Translations under genes and position numbers: made by a program
In this document: piece after piece, positions 1-6,692 of the stretch
How positions within the stretch are numbered: the stretch's first letter is position 1
How the letters are laid out: each line of letters starts with the position of its first letter
Source: JBFXAN01 sp050184225
GTDB lineage: Bacteria; Chloroflexota; Dehalococcoidia; CAUJGQ01
Length of the DNA: 13,640 nt
Direction: 5' to 3'
Assembly (NCBI GenBank): GCA_050184225.1
Contig: JBFXAN010000174.1
Coordinates: 1 to 13,640 of the forward strand
The notes under the pieces: generated by a model
The model's database searches: none
What the model was told of the DNA's origin: nothing
The model's input: the letters and a program-made list of their open reading frames with translations, nothing else

Positions 1-566
1 CGCCGGGACAGACCACCTGCGATGCGAACCGCACCGCGCTGTGGACCGCCGACCGCGACGCCTGGGCGGCACGCGGTGTGACCGACACGCCGCCATTCGT
101 CCCGTTTGAGGGCAACGTCTTCAACGTGACGGTCGTGTTTCGCGTCGACGCCGGTGATCCGGCGGCGATCCGCAACATCGCCGTCATCTTGGGCAACCCA
201 TTCCTACAGATCACGCTAATTAGGTTCGGTGGATCGCCGGAATATGCCGAGATCACCAATCTCGGTGGTGGCGCGCAGGATATGACCGGCTGGTCACTGC
301 GCTCCCCCGGCGCCAACCTGCGCGTCGATTTCCCCAATGGATTCGTGATGCAGGGCGGGCAGGTCTGCCGTATCTACTCGGGCACGCCGGGAGAGAACTC
401 CTGCGGCAACGCCAGCTTCAACACGACGGATGTCTGGCCCGACAACGGTGGGCGCGCTGTCCTTTTCTACGATGCGCTCGACCTGCTCGGTGACGACGTG
501 CTCTATAGTGCCGACCCCAACAGCCAGCCGCCGCCGCCAAACCTACAAGGCACCAACGTGCCGTAA
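1..566 (+). CDS. Lamin tail domain (LTD) protein, C-terminal part, 5' end outside window
   Basis: The reading frame is open from base 3 to the TAA at 564-566 (187 visible residues) with no stop upstream, so the gene starts before the window. From about visible residue 68 to 170 the sequence has the lamin-tail immunoglobulin-like pattern: a beta strand ending in YAEITNLGGGAQDMTGWSL, then a strand ending at DFPNGF, then a GGQVCRIYSG strand and a late DNGGRAVLFYD strand. LTD domains in bacteria occur mostly in secreted or surface proteins, often nucleases or repeat-rich exoproteins, where they act as binding or assembly modules. Two cysteines (in VCRIYSG and ENSCGN) could form a disulfide. The tail PNSQPPPPNLQGTNVP is a flexible proline-rich end with no sorting motif or membrane segment. 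The upstream 67 residues match no family I recognise, so the full protein's function is unknown. A strong hairpin follows 26 bases after the stop. Confidence 0.85.
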   Translation, partial: PGQTTCDANRTALWTADRDAWAARGVTDTPPFVPFEGNVFNVTVVFRVDAGDPAAIRNIAVILGNPFLQITLIRFGGSPEYAEITNLGGGAQDMTGWSLRSPGANLRVDFPNGFVMQGGQVCRIYSGTPGENSCGNASFNTTDVWPDNGGRAVLFYDALDLLGDDVLYSADPNSQPPPPNLQGTNVP

Positions 567-592
567 GGTACAGCGTTCGCTGTTATTGCACG

Positions 593-632
593 CGCCATCG
601 CCGCCGGGTTATGTAACCCGGCGGCGATGGCG
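593..632. terminator. Perfect 18-bp hairpin between convergent genes, probable bidirectional terminator
   Basis: Bases 593-610 and 615-632 are exact reverse complements around a four-base ATGT loop. The arms are GC-rich (core CCGCCGGGTT). The hairpin lies 26 bases after the LTD gene stop and 49 bases beyond the methyltransferase stop on the other strand, so it can end transcripts from both sides. There is no long T-run on either flank, so it is not a textbook intrinsic terminator, but position and symmetry make termination the most likely role. Confidence 0.75.
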
Positions 633-681
633 ATCTCGATCGGCTGACAGGTGAACGAATGTGTTCCTGCTGGAACCGCGC

Positions 682-1392
682 TTACCCTGTACCGGCCCGG
701 TCTGCCGGTGGCCGGCGTGCGAGCATTGAGACCCGGGAAATCGGTGGGAAGAGGAATGGACGCAGGTCCGGGTTCTCGATCACGTCAAAGTCTGCTTCGC
801 TTGCCCAGTGTGCCAGCACCGAGAAGTCTCTGAGGGTGCCGCGCCCGCCGAGCCGGCCGAGCGCCCACGATCGAAACGCACCGGGGTGCTTCGGATCGGG
901 CGCGGAATATTCCCAGACCGCGACCACCCCGCCGGGTTTGAGCACGCGCCGCGTCTCGACGAGCATGCGGATGAACCCCTCACCATCGAGATGCCGGAAC
1001 ACGTGCGCGGCGATCACCAAGTCAAAGCTTTCATCGGCGAACGGCAGCCGCGATCCGCTCCCCGCTACCAACGAGAATCGTCCGGACCGTTCCCTCGCCG
1101 CGTGAAGCGACCGTTGCGATAGGTCGACCCCGACCGGCGGCCGCCGGAACTTGATACGTGAGGTCAAGAACTGCAGGTTGGCGCCGCGGGAACATCCGAT
1201 CTCGAGGACACGGTGCTTTGACTGAAGGTTGACCTTCCGCGGCAGGAGAAACATCGGCGTGTTGACAAGGTAGTTTCCGACCGACGTTCGCAGCGCACGC
1301 TGGAGAGCGGCGCCGAAGGAGTGACGCCGCTGCGTGCGGTCGAAGCGACGGGCGACGTGGACCTCGTGTTGGGACAGCTTGGTCAAGGGCAC
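682..1392 (-). CDS. Class I SAM-dependent methyltransferase (Methyltransf_11 type)
   Basis: This 236-residue protein has the Rossmann-like methyltransferase fold. Motif I is VLEIGCSRG (62-70), which binds S-adenosylmethionine. The acidic residue after strand 2 is D90 in GVDLS. The SRLPFADESFDLVIAAHVFRH segment (114-134) is motif II/III, and LKPGGVVAVWEYS (151-163) is the typical post-motif. The substrate cannot be read from the sequence; the first 50 basic residues and the C-terminal part (165-236) would carry specificity. The start is GTG, with AGGGGC about 8 bases upstream. It begins 24 bases after the thioredoxin gene stop, so the two are probably cotranscribed, though nothing links their functions. 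The downstream hairpin at 593-632 probably ends this transcript. Confidence 0.85.
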   Translation of the reverse strand: MPLTKLSQHEVHVARRFDRTQRRHSFGAALQRALRTSVGNYLVNTPMFLLPRKVNLQSKHRVLEIGCSRGANLQFLTSRIKFRRPPVGVDLSQRSLHAARERSGRFSLVAGSGSRLPFADESFDLVIAAHVFRHLDGEGFIRMLVETRRVLKPGGVVAVWEYSAPDPKHPGAFRSWALGRLGGRGTLRDFSVLAHWASEADFDVIENPDLRPFLFPPISRVSMLARRPPADRAGTG

Positions 1393-1416
1393 GACTGAAC
1401 GCCCCTGAATCGAACG

Positions 1417-2052
1417 CTACGGAGCATCGAGCAGTTGGTCGATCCGGCCAAAGAGGATGCGGTGCGTGTAGGCGCCGACACGCCGCCCCTGCACGGTGCC
1501 GTCGCGGCCGATAATGTAGGTCGTTGGAAAGCTACGGACACGATATCGGCGCGCGACCGAACCGCGTTCATCCAAGAGGATCGGATAGGTGAGCGCGAAC
1601 CGTTCGACGAACGGGCGGACGGTGCCGGCCCCCTCGCGGACGTTGACGGCGAGGATGACGAGGACGTCGGCGCCATAGTGCTGCTGCGCCTGTTCAAAGA
1701 GCGGCATCTCCTCACGACACGGCTCACACCACGTCGCCCAGAAGTTCAGTATGACAATTCTACCGAGGTAGTCCGATAGACTCACCTCTTCATCGTTGAG
1801 CGTCGTCAGCTGTAGCGACGGCGCCGGCGACCCTTCCTGCGGAGCCTCAGCGTCGGACGCGAGTGGCTCATCGGCGTGGGCGATGCGTCGTTCGGATGAG
1901 GACTCAGGCGCCTGCAACCAGACGATCGCACCGGCGATCACAGAGATCACGAGCAGCGGCAACGCCACCCGGCGAATCCACCACCCGGGCGATGTCTTCC
2001 ACGGCGGCAGCGATTCATTCTCATCCGGCGGAGATTGTGGCTCGACATCCAT
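1417..2052 (-). CDS. Membrane-anchored TlpA/ResA-family thiol-disulfide oxidoreductase
   Basis: The 211-residue protein has a short N-terminal tail, one hydrophobic anchor at about 29-47 (VALPLLVISVIAGAIVWL), then an acidic linker and a thioredoxin-fold domain on the outer face of the membrane. The redox motif is WCEPC (C109, C112) in the context ILNFWATWCEPCREEMP. The cis-proline is P176 in SFPTTYIIGRDG. This is the AhpC/TSA-Redoxin arrangement used by ResA and TlpA to reduce apocytochrome c or other exported thiols; no cytochrome biogenesis gene is nearby, so the partner is unknown. Three starts are possible (GTG, GTG, ATG in consecutive codons). I chose the ATG because GGAGG at 2058-2062 is five bases ahead of it and overlaps the first GTG. 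It runs with guaB3 upstream and the methyltransferase 24 bases downstream. Confidence 0.9.
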   Translation of the reverse strand: MDVEPQSPPDENESLPPWKTSPGWWIRRVALPLLVISVIAGAIVWLQAPESSSERRIAHADEPLASDAEAPQEGSPAPSLQLTTLNDEEVSLSDYLGRIVILNFWATWCEPCREEMPLFEQAQQHYGADVLVILAVNVREGAGTVRPFVERFALTYPILLDERGSVARRYRVRSFPTTYIIGRDGTVQGRRVGAYTHRILFGRIDQLLDAP

Positions 2053-2057
2053 CACCA

Positions 2058-2062
2058 CCTCC
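2058..2062 (-). promoter_or_regulatory. Shine-Dalgarno site that decides the tlpA-like start
   Basis: GGAGG on the minus strand sits five bases before ATG 2052-2050. The two in-frame GTG codons at 2058-2056 and 2055-2053 overlap or touch the site and so are unlikely starts. Confidence 0.7.
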
Positions 2063-2107
2063 GCGACGGGAGGCGACGCCGGCCGTTCGCATCAGCAGGG
2101 GTATTCA

Positions 2108-2166
2108 CGACCAAGGGGCCAAGTCACCAGCCCTAATTCTAACGTAGTGACTTGGCGCCTTGGTCG
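2108..2166. repeat. Long-arm intergenic hairpin (20-bp arms, 19-base loop), likely terminator or dispersed palindrome
   Basis: Bases 2108-2127 and 2147-2166 are reverse complements at 19 of 20 positions (the mismatch is a G facing the G of GGCGCC). The 19-base loop is AT-rich. It lies 15 bases beyond the guaB3 stop and 56 bases before the thioredoxin start, so it could terminate or attenuate transcription between them. The arm core TGGCGCCTTGGTCG is almost the same as the arm of the hairpin at 13311-13370 (TGGCGCCTTCGTCG), suggesting one repeat family. Confidence 0.75.
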
Positions 2167-2180
2167 CGAAATCTCTCCGG

Positions 2181-3323
2181 CTAGAGACCGGCCATCTGGT
2201 AGATCTTGCCCTCGGTCTTGATGGAGGGTGCGATCACCATCTCCGCCTGCTGCAGATCGCGGATCGTACGCGCGCCGCAAACACCCATGCAGGTTCGAAG
2301 CGCGCCGATCAGGTTTTCGGTGCCGTCGGTGCGGTCCGTCGGTCCAAAGAGCAGCGTCTTGAGCGAGTTGCGCACGCCGACGGTGACGCGCGTGCCGCGT
2401 GGCAGCTCGGCGTGGGGCGTCGCCATGCCCCAGTGATTGCCCTGGGCCGGCGCCTCTTCGGTCGCGGCGAACGGCGACCCCATCATTACGCCGTCCGCTC
2501 CGGCGACAATCGCCTTGCACACATCGCCACCTGTGCGCAGACCCCCATCGGTGATAATCGGTACGTAGCGGCCGCTTTCGCGATAGTAGTCATCCCGCGC
2601 CGCCGCGCAATCCATCGTCGCGGTAATCTGCGGCACGCCGATGCCCAGCACCTCTCGCGAGGTACAGGCGGCGCCCGGTCCGACGCCGATCAAGACCGCC
2701 GAGACGCCCGTTTCCATCAACTCCTTGGTGACGCCGTAGCTGACCGTGTTCCCGACCACGACCGGAATCGGCATCTCGGCACAGAACTCCTGGAAGACGA
2801 GGCCCTTTTCGCTCTTGGAGTAGTGTCGTGCGGTCGTCACCGTGGAGGCGACGATGAACATGTCGGCGCCGGCATCCACGGCGATCGGCGCCAACCGCTT
2901 CGTCCATGCCGGCGTACACGCGACCGCGCAGGTAGCGCCCGCACCCTTGATGTAACGGATACGCTCTCCAACCAACTCCTCGCGGACCGGCGCCGAGTAG
3001 AGCTTCTGCATCAGCTCCGTCACGCGGTCCTTCGGTGACGCCGCAATCTCAGCGAGGACGCCGTCCGCGTCCTCGTATCGAAATTGCAACCCCTCCAGGT
3101 TGAGCACACCCAGGCCGCCGTACTTGGAGAGCGTGATCGCGAACCGCGGGTCGACGACACCGTCCATTGCCGAAGCAATCACCGGGATGGGCAACGAGAT
3201 GTCCCCGATCCGGAGAGAAACGTCGGTCTGTTCCGGGTTGATCGTCACCTGACCAGGAACGATCGCAACCTCGTCGAAGCCGTATGCTCGACGAAGTTGT
3301 TTTCCGTGAGGTGATGGCATCAT
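2181..3323 (-). CDS. guaB3: GuaB3-family IMP dehydrogenase-related protein (no CBS domains)
   Basis: The 380-residue protein is a TIM-barrel IMP dehydrogenase/GMP reductase homologue. The active-site loop GVGPGAACTSREVLG places the catalytic cysteine at C220, followed by T221 as in IMP dehydrogenases. The phosphate-binding segment is ITDGGLRTGGDVCKAI (257-272), followed by GADGVMMGSPFAATEEAP (275-292). The start resembles GuaB3 proteins (RRAYGFDEVAIVP), as does GNHWGMATPHAELPRGTR (295-312). The two CBS domains of ordinary GuaB are missing, matching the roughly 370-380 residues usual for GuaB3. The expected reaction is NAD-dependent oxidation of IMP to XMP in guanine nucleotide synthesis, but activity here is inferred. 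The start is the first of two ATGs (3323), nine bases after GGAGG; a longer GTG-initiated form at 3377 has no ribosome binding site. A probable promoter lies at 3428-3457. Confidence 0.88.
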   Translation of the reverse strand: MMPSPHGKQLRRAYGFDEVAIVPGQVTINPEQTDVSLRIGDISLPIPVIASAMDGVVDPRFAITLSKYGGLGVLNLEGLQFRYEDADGVLAEIAASPKDRVTELMQKLYSAPVREELVGERIRYIKGAGATCAVACTPAWTKRLAPIAVDAGADMFIVASTVTTARHYSKSEKGLVFQEFCAEMPIPVVVGNTVSYGVTKELMETGVSAVLIGVGPGAACTSREVLGIGVPQITATMDCAAARDDYYRESGRYVPIITDGGLRTGGDVCKAIVAGADGVMMGSPFAATEEAPAQGNHWGMATPHAELPRGTRVTVGVRNSLKTLLFGPTDRTDGTENLIGALRTCMGVCGARTIRDLQQAEMVIAPSIKTEGKIYQMAGL

Positions 3324-3332
3324 GGGCGGCTT

Positions 3333-3348
3333 CCTCCGAGGGTGGAGG
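3333..3348 (-). promoter_or_regulatory. guaB3 ribosome binding site inside a small hairpin
   Basis: On the minus strand the Shine-Dalgarno GGAGG (3337-3333) can pair with CCTCC (3348-3344) across the six-base loop ACCCTC. The five-base-pair stem would hide the ribosome site. It is short and may be chance in GC-rich DNA, but it lies in a leader of about 98 bases. Confidence 0.35.
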
Positions 3349-3427
3349 CGGAGACCGCTCACTGCGGCATCGTGCACCCTCTCGGGTTGTGGGACCAGAC
3401 GGTCGCCGCCACCAGGGTATTTCTACA

Positions 3428-3457
3428 AGGATATCAGAGCGATGGAACCCGATTCAA
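3428..3457 (-). promoter_or_regulatory. Candidate promoter for guaB3
   Basis: Reading the minus strand, TTGAAT (3457-3452) is followed after 18 bases by TATCCT (3433-3428), with an extended TGA just before the -10 hexamer. Each hexamer matches four of six consensus positions. Transcription would begin near 3421, giving a 5' leader of about 98 bases. No equally good promoter was seen for rsmI in this divergent gap of 180 bases (3324-3503). Confidence 0.45.
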
Positions 3458-3503
3458 CGAAGCCTGACACGGTAGCGTCGATAAAGCGTAACCTGAGCGA
3501 TTG

Positions 3504-4319
3504 ATGGGTCAGCTTTACATTGTTGCGACGCCGATCGGCAACCTGGAGGACATCACACTCCGGGCGCTCCGTATCCTCGGCGAGGTTTCCTTGATTGCGG
3601 CGGAAGATACCCGCACGGCGCGGGTTCTCCTTCGACGGCACGGGATACGCGCGCGGCTGACCGCGCTCACCGATCACAATGCCGCGCGGGCAGTGCCACT
3701 GCTGCTCGATGCTCTGGCAGCCGACGACATCGCCCTGATCTCGGAGGCCGGCACGCCGGTGGTCAGCGATCCCGGTTACGAGTTGGTCACGGCCGCCGTC
3801 GCCGCCGGCCACCGGGTGACGCCGATTCCCGGGCCATCGGCGGTGCTCGCCGCGCTGGTGGTGTCGGGTTTGCCGGCGCGGGAGTTCACCTATCTCGGGT
3901 TTCTTCCGCACGGTGGCGCCGATCGGCGGCGGCTACTCGCCACGGCGGCGACCGAGCCACGCACCGTCGTCGTCTTCGAGTCGCCACATCGACTTCGAGC
4001 AGCGCTACAAGATATTTCCGCCGCATACGGCAACCGGCCGATCGCCGTCTGCCGGGAGTTGACGAAGCTCTATGAGGAGGTGTTCCGTGGCACGGCGGTG
4101 CAAGCGCTCGATCACTTCGCCGCGCCTCGGGGCGAGTTCACAATCGTCCTGGCAGGGGCCACAGACCGGGAGCCGGTCGACGAGCCGGCGGCGTTGGCGG
4201 ATCTAGCGGTGCTCAAGCGCAGAGGCAAGGGGGCGCGCGAGGCGACCGAGGAGGTCAGCCGGCGGTCCGGCATCGCCCGCCGCCGGCTGTATCGAGCATG
4301 GCACGAGCTGAAGGAGTGA
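3504..4319 (+). CDS. rsmI: 16S rRNA (cytidine(1402)-2'-O)-methyltransferase RsmI
   Basis: RsmI adds the 2'-O-methyl group to C1402 in the decoding centre of 16S rRNA, using S-adenosylmethionine. The 271 residues carry the tetrapyrrole-methylase-like signatures of the family: ATPIGNLEDIT near the start (8-18), AAEDTRTAR (32-40), SEAGTPVVSDPG (80-91), IPGPSA (108-113), ESPHR (159-163) and CRELTKLYEEVFRG (183-196). The C-terminal 40 residues (GKGAREATEEVSRRSGIARRRLYR) form the small helix-turn-helix-like domain of full-length RsmI, so the gene is intact. I start at ATG 3504, giving MGQLYIVATP; TTG at 3501 is in frame directly before it and neither has a strong ribosome site. tatD follows after 78 bases on the same strand. 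In Bacillus, metS and abrB lie between these two genes; here they are absent. Confidence 0.95.
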   Translation: MGQLYIVATPIGNLEDITLRALRILGEVSLIAAEDTRTARVLLRRHGIRARLTALTDHNAARAVPLLLDALAADDIALISEAGTPVVSDPGYELVTAAVAAGHRVTPIPGPSAVLAALVVSGLPAREFTYLGFLPHGGADRRRLLATAATEPRTVVVFESPHRLRAALQDISAAYGNRPIAVCRELTKLYEEVFRGTAVQALDHFAAPRGEFTIVLAGATDREPVDEPAALADLAVLKRRGKGAREATEEVSRRSGIARRRLYRAWHELKE

Positions 4320-4344
4320 GCCGGTCGATGCTTTCCGTGATCGG

Positions 4345-4350
4345 TATGCT
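4345..4350 (+). promoter_or_regulatory. Possible -10 element ahead of tatD
   Basis: TATGCT matches four of six -10 positions and lies in the 78-base rsmI-tatD gap. No -35 hexamer is recognisable at 16-18 bases upstream, so this is weak. Initiation would be near 4357, only a few bases before the mini-ORF at 4363. Confidence 0.25.
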
Positions 4351-4362
4351 AGACTCGGAGAA

Positions 4363-4401
4363 ATGCCAATCAGGGAACGACCCCGCGCAGTGCATCGATG
4401 A
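4363..4401 (+). other. Possible 12-codon leader ORF overlapping the tatD start
   Basis: ATG at 4363 opens a frame of 12 codons (MPIRERPRAVHR) that ends in TGA at 4399-4401. This stop overlaps the tatD ATG (4398-4400) as ATGA, the classic arrangement for translational coupling. tatD itself has no purine-rich ribosome site in the 20 bases before its ATG, which makes coupling attractive. The mini-ORF has GGAG just two bases before its ATG, too close for a normal site. It could equally be chance. Confidence 0.3.
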
Positions 4402-5234
4402 TCCAACTGTTCGATACCCACGTCCATCTCCAAGATCGTGCCTTTGATGCAGACCGGAGCGAGGTGCTTCGCCGTGCCGCCGCCGCCGGTGTGACCTCGA
4501 TGGTGGTGATCGGCGAGCGTGAGGCATCGAGCGAGCGGGCGGTGCGGCTGGCCTCAGGCGGCGGGTGGCTCTGGGCGGCGGCCGGAATGCACCCGCACCA
4601 TGCCGCGATGCTGGACGCAGGCTTCATCGAGCGCTTGACGGTGATGGCGTCTGGTCCCCGTGTCATCGCGATCGGCGAGATCGGACTCGACTACCACTAT
4701 GACCGCTCGCCTCGAAACGTCCAGCGGCATGCGTTCGCGCTGCAGCTCGAGGTGGCGTCGGCGTTGGATATGCCGGTGTCGATTCACTCCCGTTCGGCGC
4801 TTGAGGACACCCTTGGCATCATCGAATCGTGGAGCCACGGTCGCAGGCAACGGGGAGCCGTCGGCCCCTTGGGCGTGATGCACTGCTTTGGGTACGATGC
4901 GGCGGCAGCGGCACAGTTTGTGGACCTTGGATTTATGATCTCAATACCAGGTACTGTCACCTACACCCGCGCGGACGAAATACGGAAGGTGGCCCGAACC
5001 GTGCCCTTCGAATCGCTGGTAATCGAAACCGACGCCCCAGTCCTCGCGCCGCAATCACACCGCGGGCGGCGCAACGAACCTTCGTATCTGCGGGAAACAG
5101 CTGAGCGTGTGGCGGTCCTCCGGGGCGTCAGCCTTGATGTACTTGCCAATCAGACGAACGCCAACGCACACCGCCTGTTCCGGCTCCCGCACGAAGCTGA
5201 TTCCCAGGCCGCTGTGGAGAGTGTGTCCGCGTGA
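4398..5234 (+). CDS. tatD: TatD-family metal-dependent hydrolase (DNase)
   Basis: TatD proteins are TIM-barrel, metal-dependent deoxyribonucleases linked to DNA repair and degradation. All metal ligands of the family are visible in this 278-residue protein: H8 and H10 in FDTHVHL, E94 in IGEIGLDYH, H130 in SIHSR, H162 in MHCFG and D212 in ETDAP. Family signatures AAAGMHPHHA (60-69), GFMISIPGTVTY (178-189) and a late RGRRNEPSYL (222-231) are also present. The length is slightly above the usual 255-265 because of an insert near 145-157 (SHGRRQRGAVGP) and a short C-terminal tail. The ATG at 4398 lacks a ribosome binding site but overlaps the stop of a possible leader ORF. The stop overlaps the next gene's GTG (GTGA, 5231-5234), indicating cotranscription and coupled translation with the polyprenyl synthase. 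Confidence 0.93.
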   Translation: MIQLFDTHVHLQDRAFDADRSEVLRRAAAAGVTSMVVIGEREASSERAVRLASGGGWLWAAAGMHPHHAAMLDAGFIERLTVMASGPRVIAIGEIGLDYHYDRSPRNVQRHAFALQLEVASALDMPVSIHSRSALEDTLGIIESWSHGRRQRGAVGPLGVMHCFGYDAAAAAQFVDLGFMISIPGTVTYTRADEIRKVARTVPFESLVIETDAPVLAPQSHRGRRNEPSYLRETAERVAVLRGVSLDVLANQTNANAHRLFRLPHEADSQAAVESVSA

Positions 5235-6199
5235 AGGTTCAGTCGCTCTACGGCTCAGTCCATGAGGATATCGCGCTCGTCGAAGCGCAGTTCGACCTGA
5301 TCAAGCAGGTTGAACTGGCGCCGCTGGCGCGGATGCTCGATCATGTGCTCGGCGCGGGCGGCAAGCGCATCCGGCCGGCGCTCGCTCTGCTCGGCGGCAC
5401 GTTCGGCACCTACGATCTGGATAAGCTGGTCCCACTGGCCGCGTCGATCGAGTTGCTGCATACGGCAACCCTGGTACACGACGATGTGATCGACGCGGCG
5501 GCGACCCGTCGGGGGCGTGCGACGGCCAATCATCTCTATGACAACGCCGTCAGCGTGATGATCGGTGACTTCCTCTTCGCCCATTCGGCGGACCTGATCG
5601 CCCGGATCGGCAGCGTGCGGGTGGTACGCCTCTTCGCGAAGACGCTGATGCAGATCGTCACGGGTGAACTGGACCAGGATGTCGGGTCATTCGACGCGAG
5701 CAAGCGGATCTCGGATTACCTCAACCGGATCGGCGGCAAGACCGCCTCCCTCTTTGGCGCCGCCTGCGAAGGCGGCGCGATCGCGGCGGAGGCGCCGGAG
5801 CCTTACGTCGAGGCGCTGCGCGACTACGGCTACAACCTCGGCATCGCCTTCCAGATCGTCGACGATATCCTCGACTTCACCGGCGATGAGGCGGTGATGG
5901 GCAAGCCGGTGGGCAGCGATCTGATGCAGGGGACGTTGACTCTGCCGTCGTTGCTGGCGATGGAGGCGCCGGCCGGCAAGGCGGCGGTGACCCGTCTCTT
6001 CAGCGCTCGACGCAACAAGGCCCAACTCCTCCAGTCCGCGATCGAAGTGATCCTCGAAACCGACACGATCGCGCGCTCGCAGACCTTTGCAGAGGGATAT
6101 GCGCAGCGGGCGATCGCGGCGATCGAGCCGCTCCCAGACACACCGGAGCACCGGACGCTCGTCGAACTGACGCACACCGTCTTGTCTCGGGATTCGTAG
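5231..6199 (+). CDS. Polyprenyl (trans-prenyl) diphosphate synthase
   Basis: This 322-residue enzyme condenses isopentenyl diphosphate onto allylic diphosphates. Both aspartate-rich motifs are intact: the first is HDDVID (D84, D85, D88) and the second is QIVDDILDFTGD (D211, D212, D215). GAGGKRIRPAL (41-51) binds the diphosphate of isopentenyl diphosphate and GKPVGSDL (224-231) follows the second motif. A small residue (A79) five positions before the first motif fits a long-chain product such as a quinone side chain, but product length is inference. One oddity is that the lysine normally found in the G-K-x-T-L-P segment is T235 here (QGTLTLP). The start is GTG, overlapping the tatD stop by four bases, with GGAGAG about a dozen bases upstream. 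The gene converges with fmdB across 39 bases with no strong terminator. Confidence 0.92.
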   Translation: MKVQSLYGSVHEDIALVEAQFDLIKQVELAPLARMLDHVLGAGGKRIRPALALLGGTFGTYDLDKLVPLAASIELLHTATLVHDDVIDAAATRRGRATANHLYDNAVSVMIGDFLFAHSADLIARIGSVRVVRLFAKTLMQIVTGELDQDVGSFDASKRISDYLNRIGGKTASLFGAACEGGAIAAEAPEPYVEALRDYGYNLGIAFQIVDDILDFTGDEAVMGKPVGSDLMQGTLTLPSLLAMEAPAGKAAVTRLFSARRNKAQLLQSAIEVILETDTIARSQTFAEGYAQRAIAAIEPLPDTPEHRTLVELTHTVLSRDS

Positions 6200-6238
6200 A
6201 GACCGACAGGCGACCGAATGCCTGGGCCGCCTCTCGAC

Positions 6239-6667
6239 TTACACGTCCAGCTGCGGCGGGCGCTTCTTGACGCGGGCCTCATAGGCCGCGCTGGCAGCTG
6301 CCCGTTCCTTCTGCTCAACCGTCTTCCGCTTACTCTCTACGCGGCGGCGCTCGCGCTCGACGGCAAGCTCGCCCTTCGCCTTCTTCGGCTTCGGCTCCGG
6401 CTTGTTAATCTCCGGGTGCTCGTTCGGGCGAACGGGACCGGTGATCAGGTTCTTGACCTCTTTGCCGAGATGCCAATAGGTGCCCTTGTCGGGGATACGA
6501 CGCGGATAGCCGTCGCGATAGGTGAAGGCGTTGAAAGCGGTGGGCATGATCCGCTTGCCCTCTTTGTTGCAAACAGGACAAGGGCATGGCTCCGATGACT
6601 CGCGGATCGGACGGAGCGCCTCAAAGATTCCGTCACACGGTTCGCAGTAGAATTCATATACCGGCAT
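6239..6667 (-). CDS. FmdB-family zinc ribbon protein
   Basis: The 142-residue protein begins MPVYEFYCEPCDGIFE, the standard opening of FmdB/CxxC regulatory-type zinc ribbons. Metal ligands are C8-x2-C11 and C30-x2-C33 (in CPCPVC, where C28 is an extra cysteine). A conserved middle section (FNAFTYRDGYPRRIPDKG) follows. From about residue 85 the protein is a highly charged lysine/arginine/glutamate tail, probably a long helix. The family's function is poorly defined; roles in regulation or nucleic acid binding have been suggested. I start at ATG 6667 because AGAGG at 6676-6680 is eight bases ahead, while the in-frame GTG at 6676 overlaps that site. It follows recO by 25 bases and is probably the last gene of the dnaX transcript. 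Confidence 0.85.
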   Translation of the reverse strand: MPVYEFYCEPCDGIFEALRPIRESSEPCPCPVCNKEGKRIMPTAFNAFTYRDGYPRRIPDKGTYWHLGKEVKNLITGPVRPNEHPEINKPEPKPKKAKGELAVERERRRVESKRKTVEQKERAAASAAYEARVKKRPPQLDV

Positions 6668-6692
6668 GTTGGGCACCTCTCGTGGTATGCGT

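Noticed and set aside
682..2052. Cytochrome c maturation operon around the TlpA/ResA-like gene
   Set aside because: Neighbours are a methyltransferase and guaB3; no ccdA, resB, resC or cytochrome gene is present.
3324..3377. Longer N-terminus for guaB3 from GTG 3377
   Set aside because: No ribosome site there, and the ATG at 3323 is preceded by GGAGG at nine bases and matches GuaB3 starts.
6200..6238. Terminator between the polyprenyl synthase and fmdB genes
   Set aside because: Only a four-base AGGC/GCCT pairing is visible in the 39-base gap, too weak to support.
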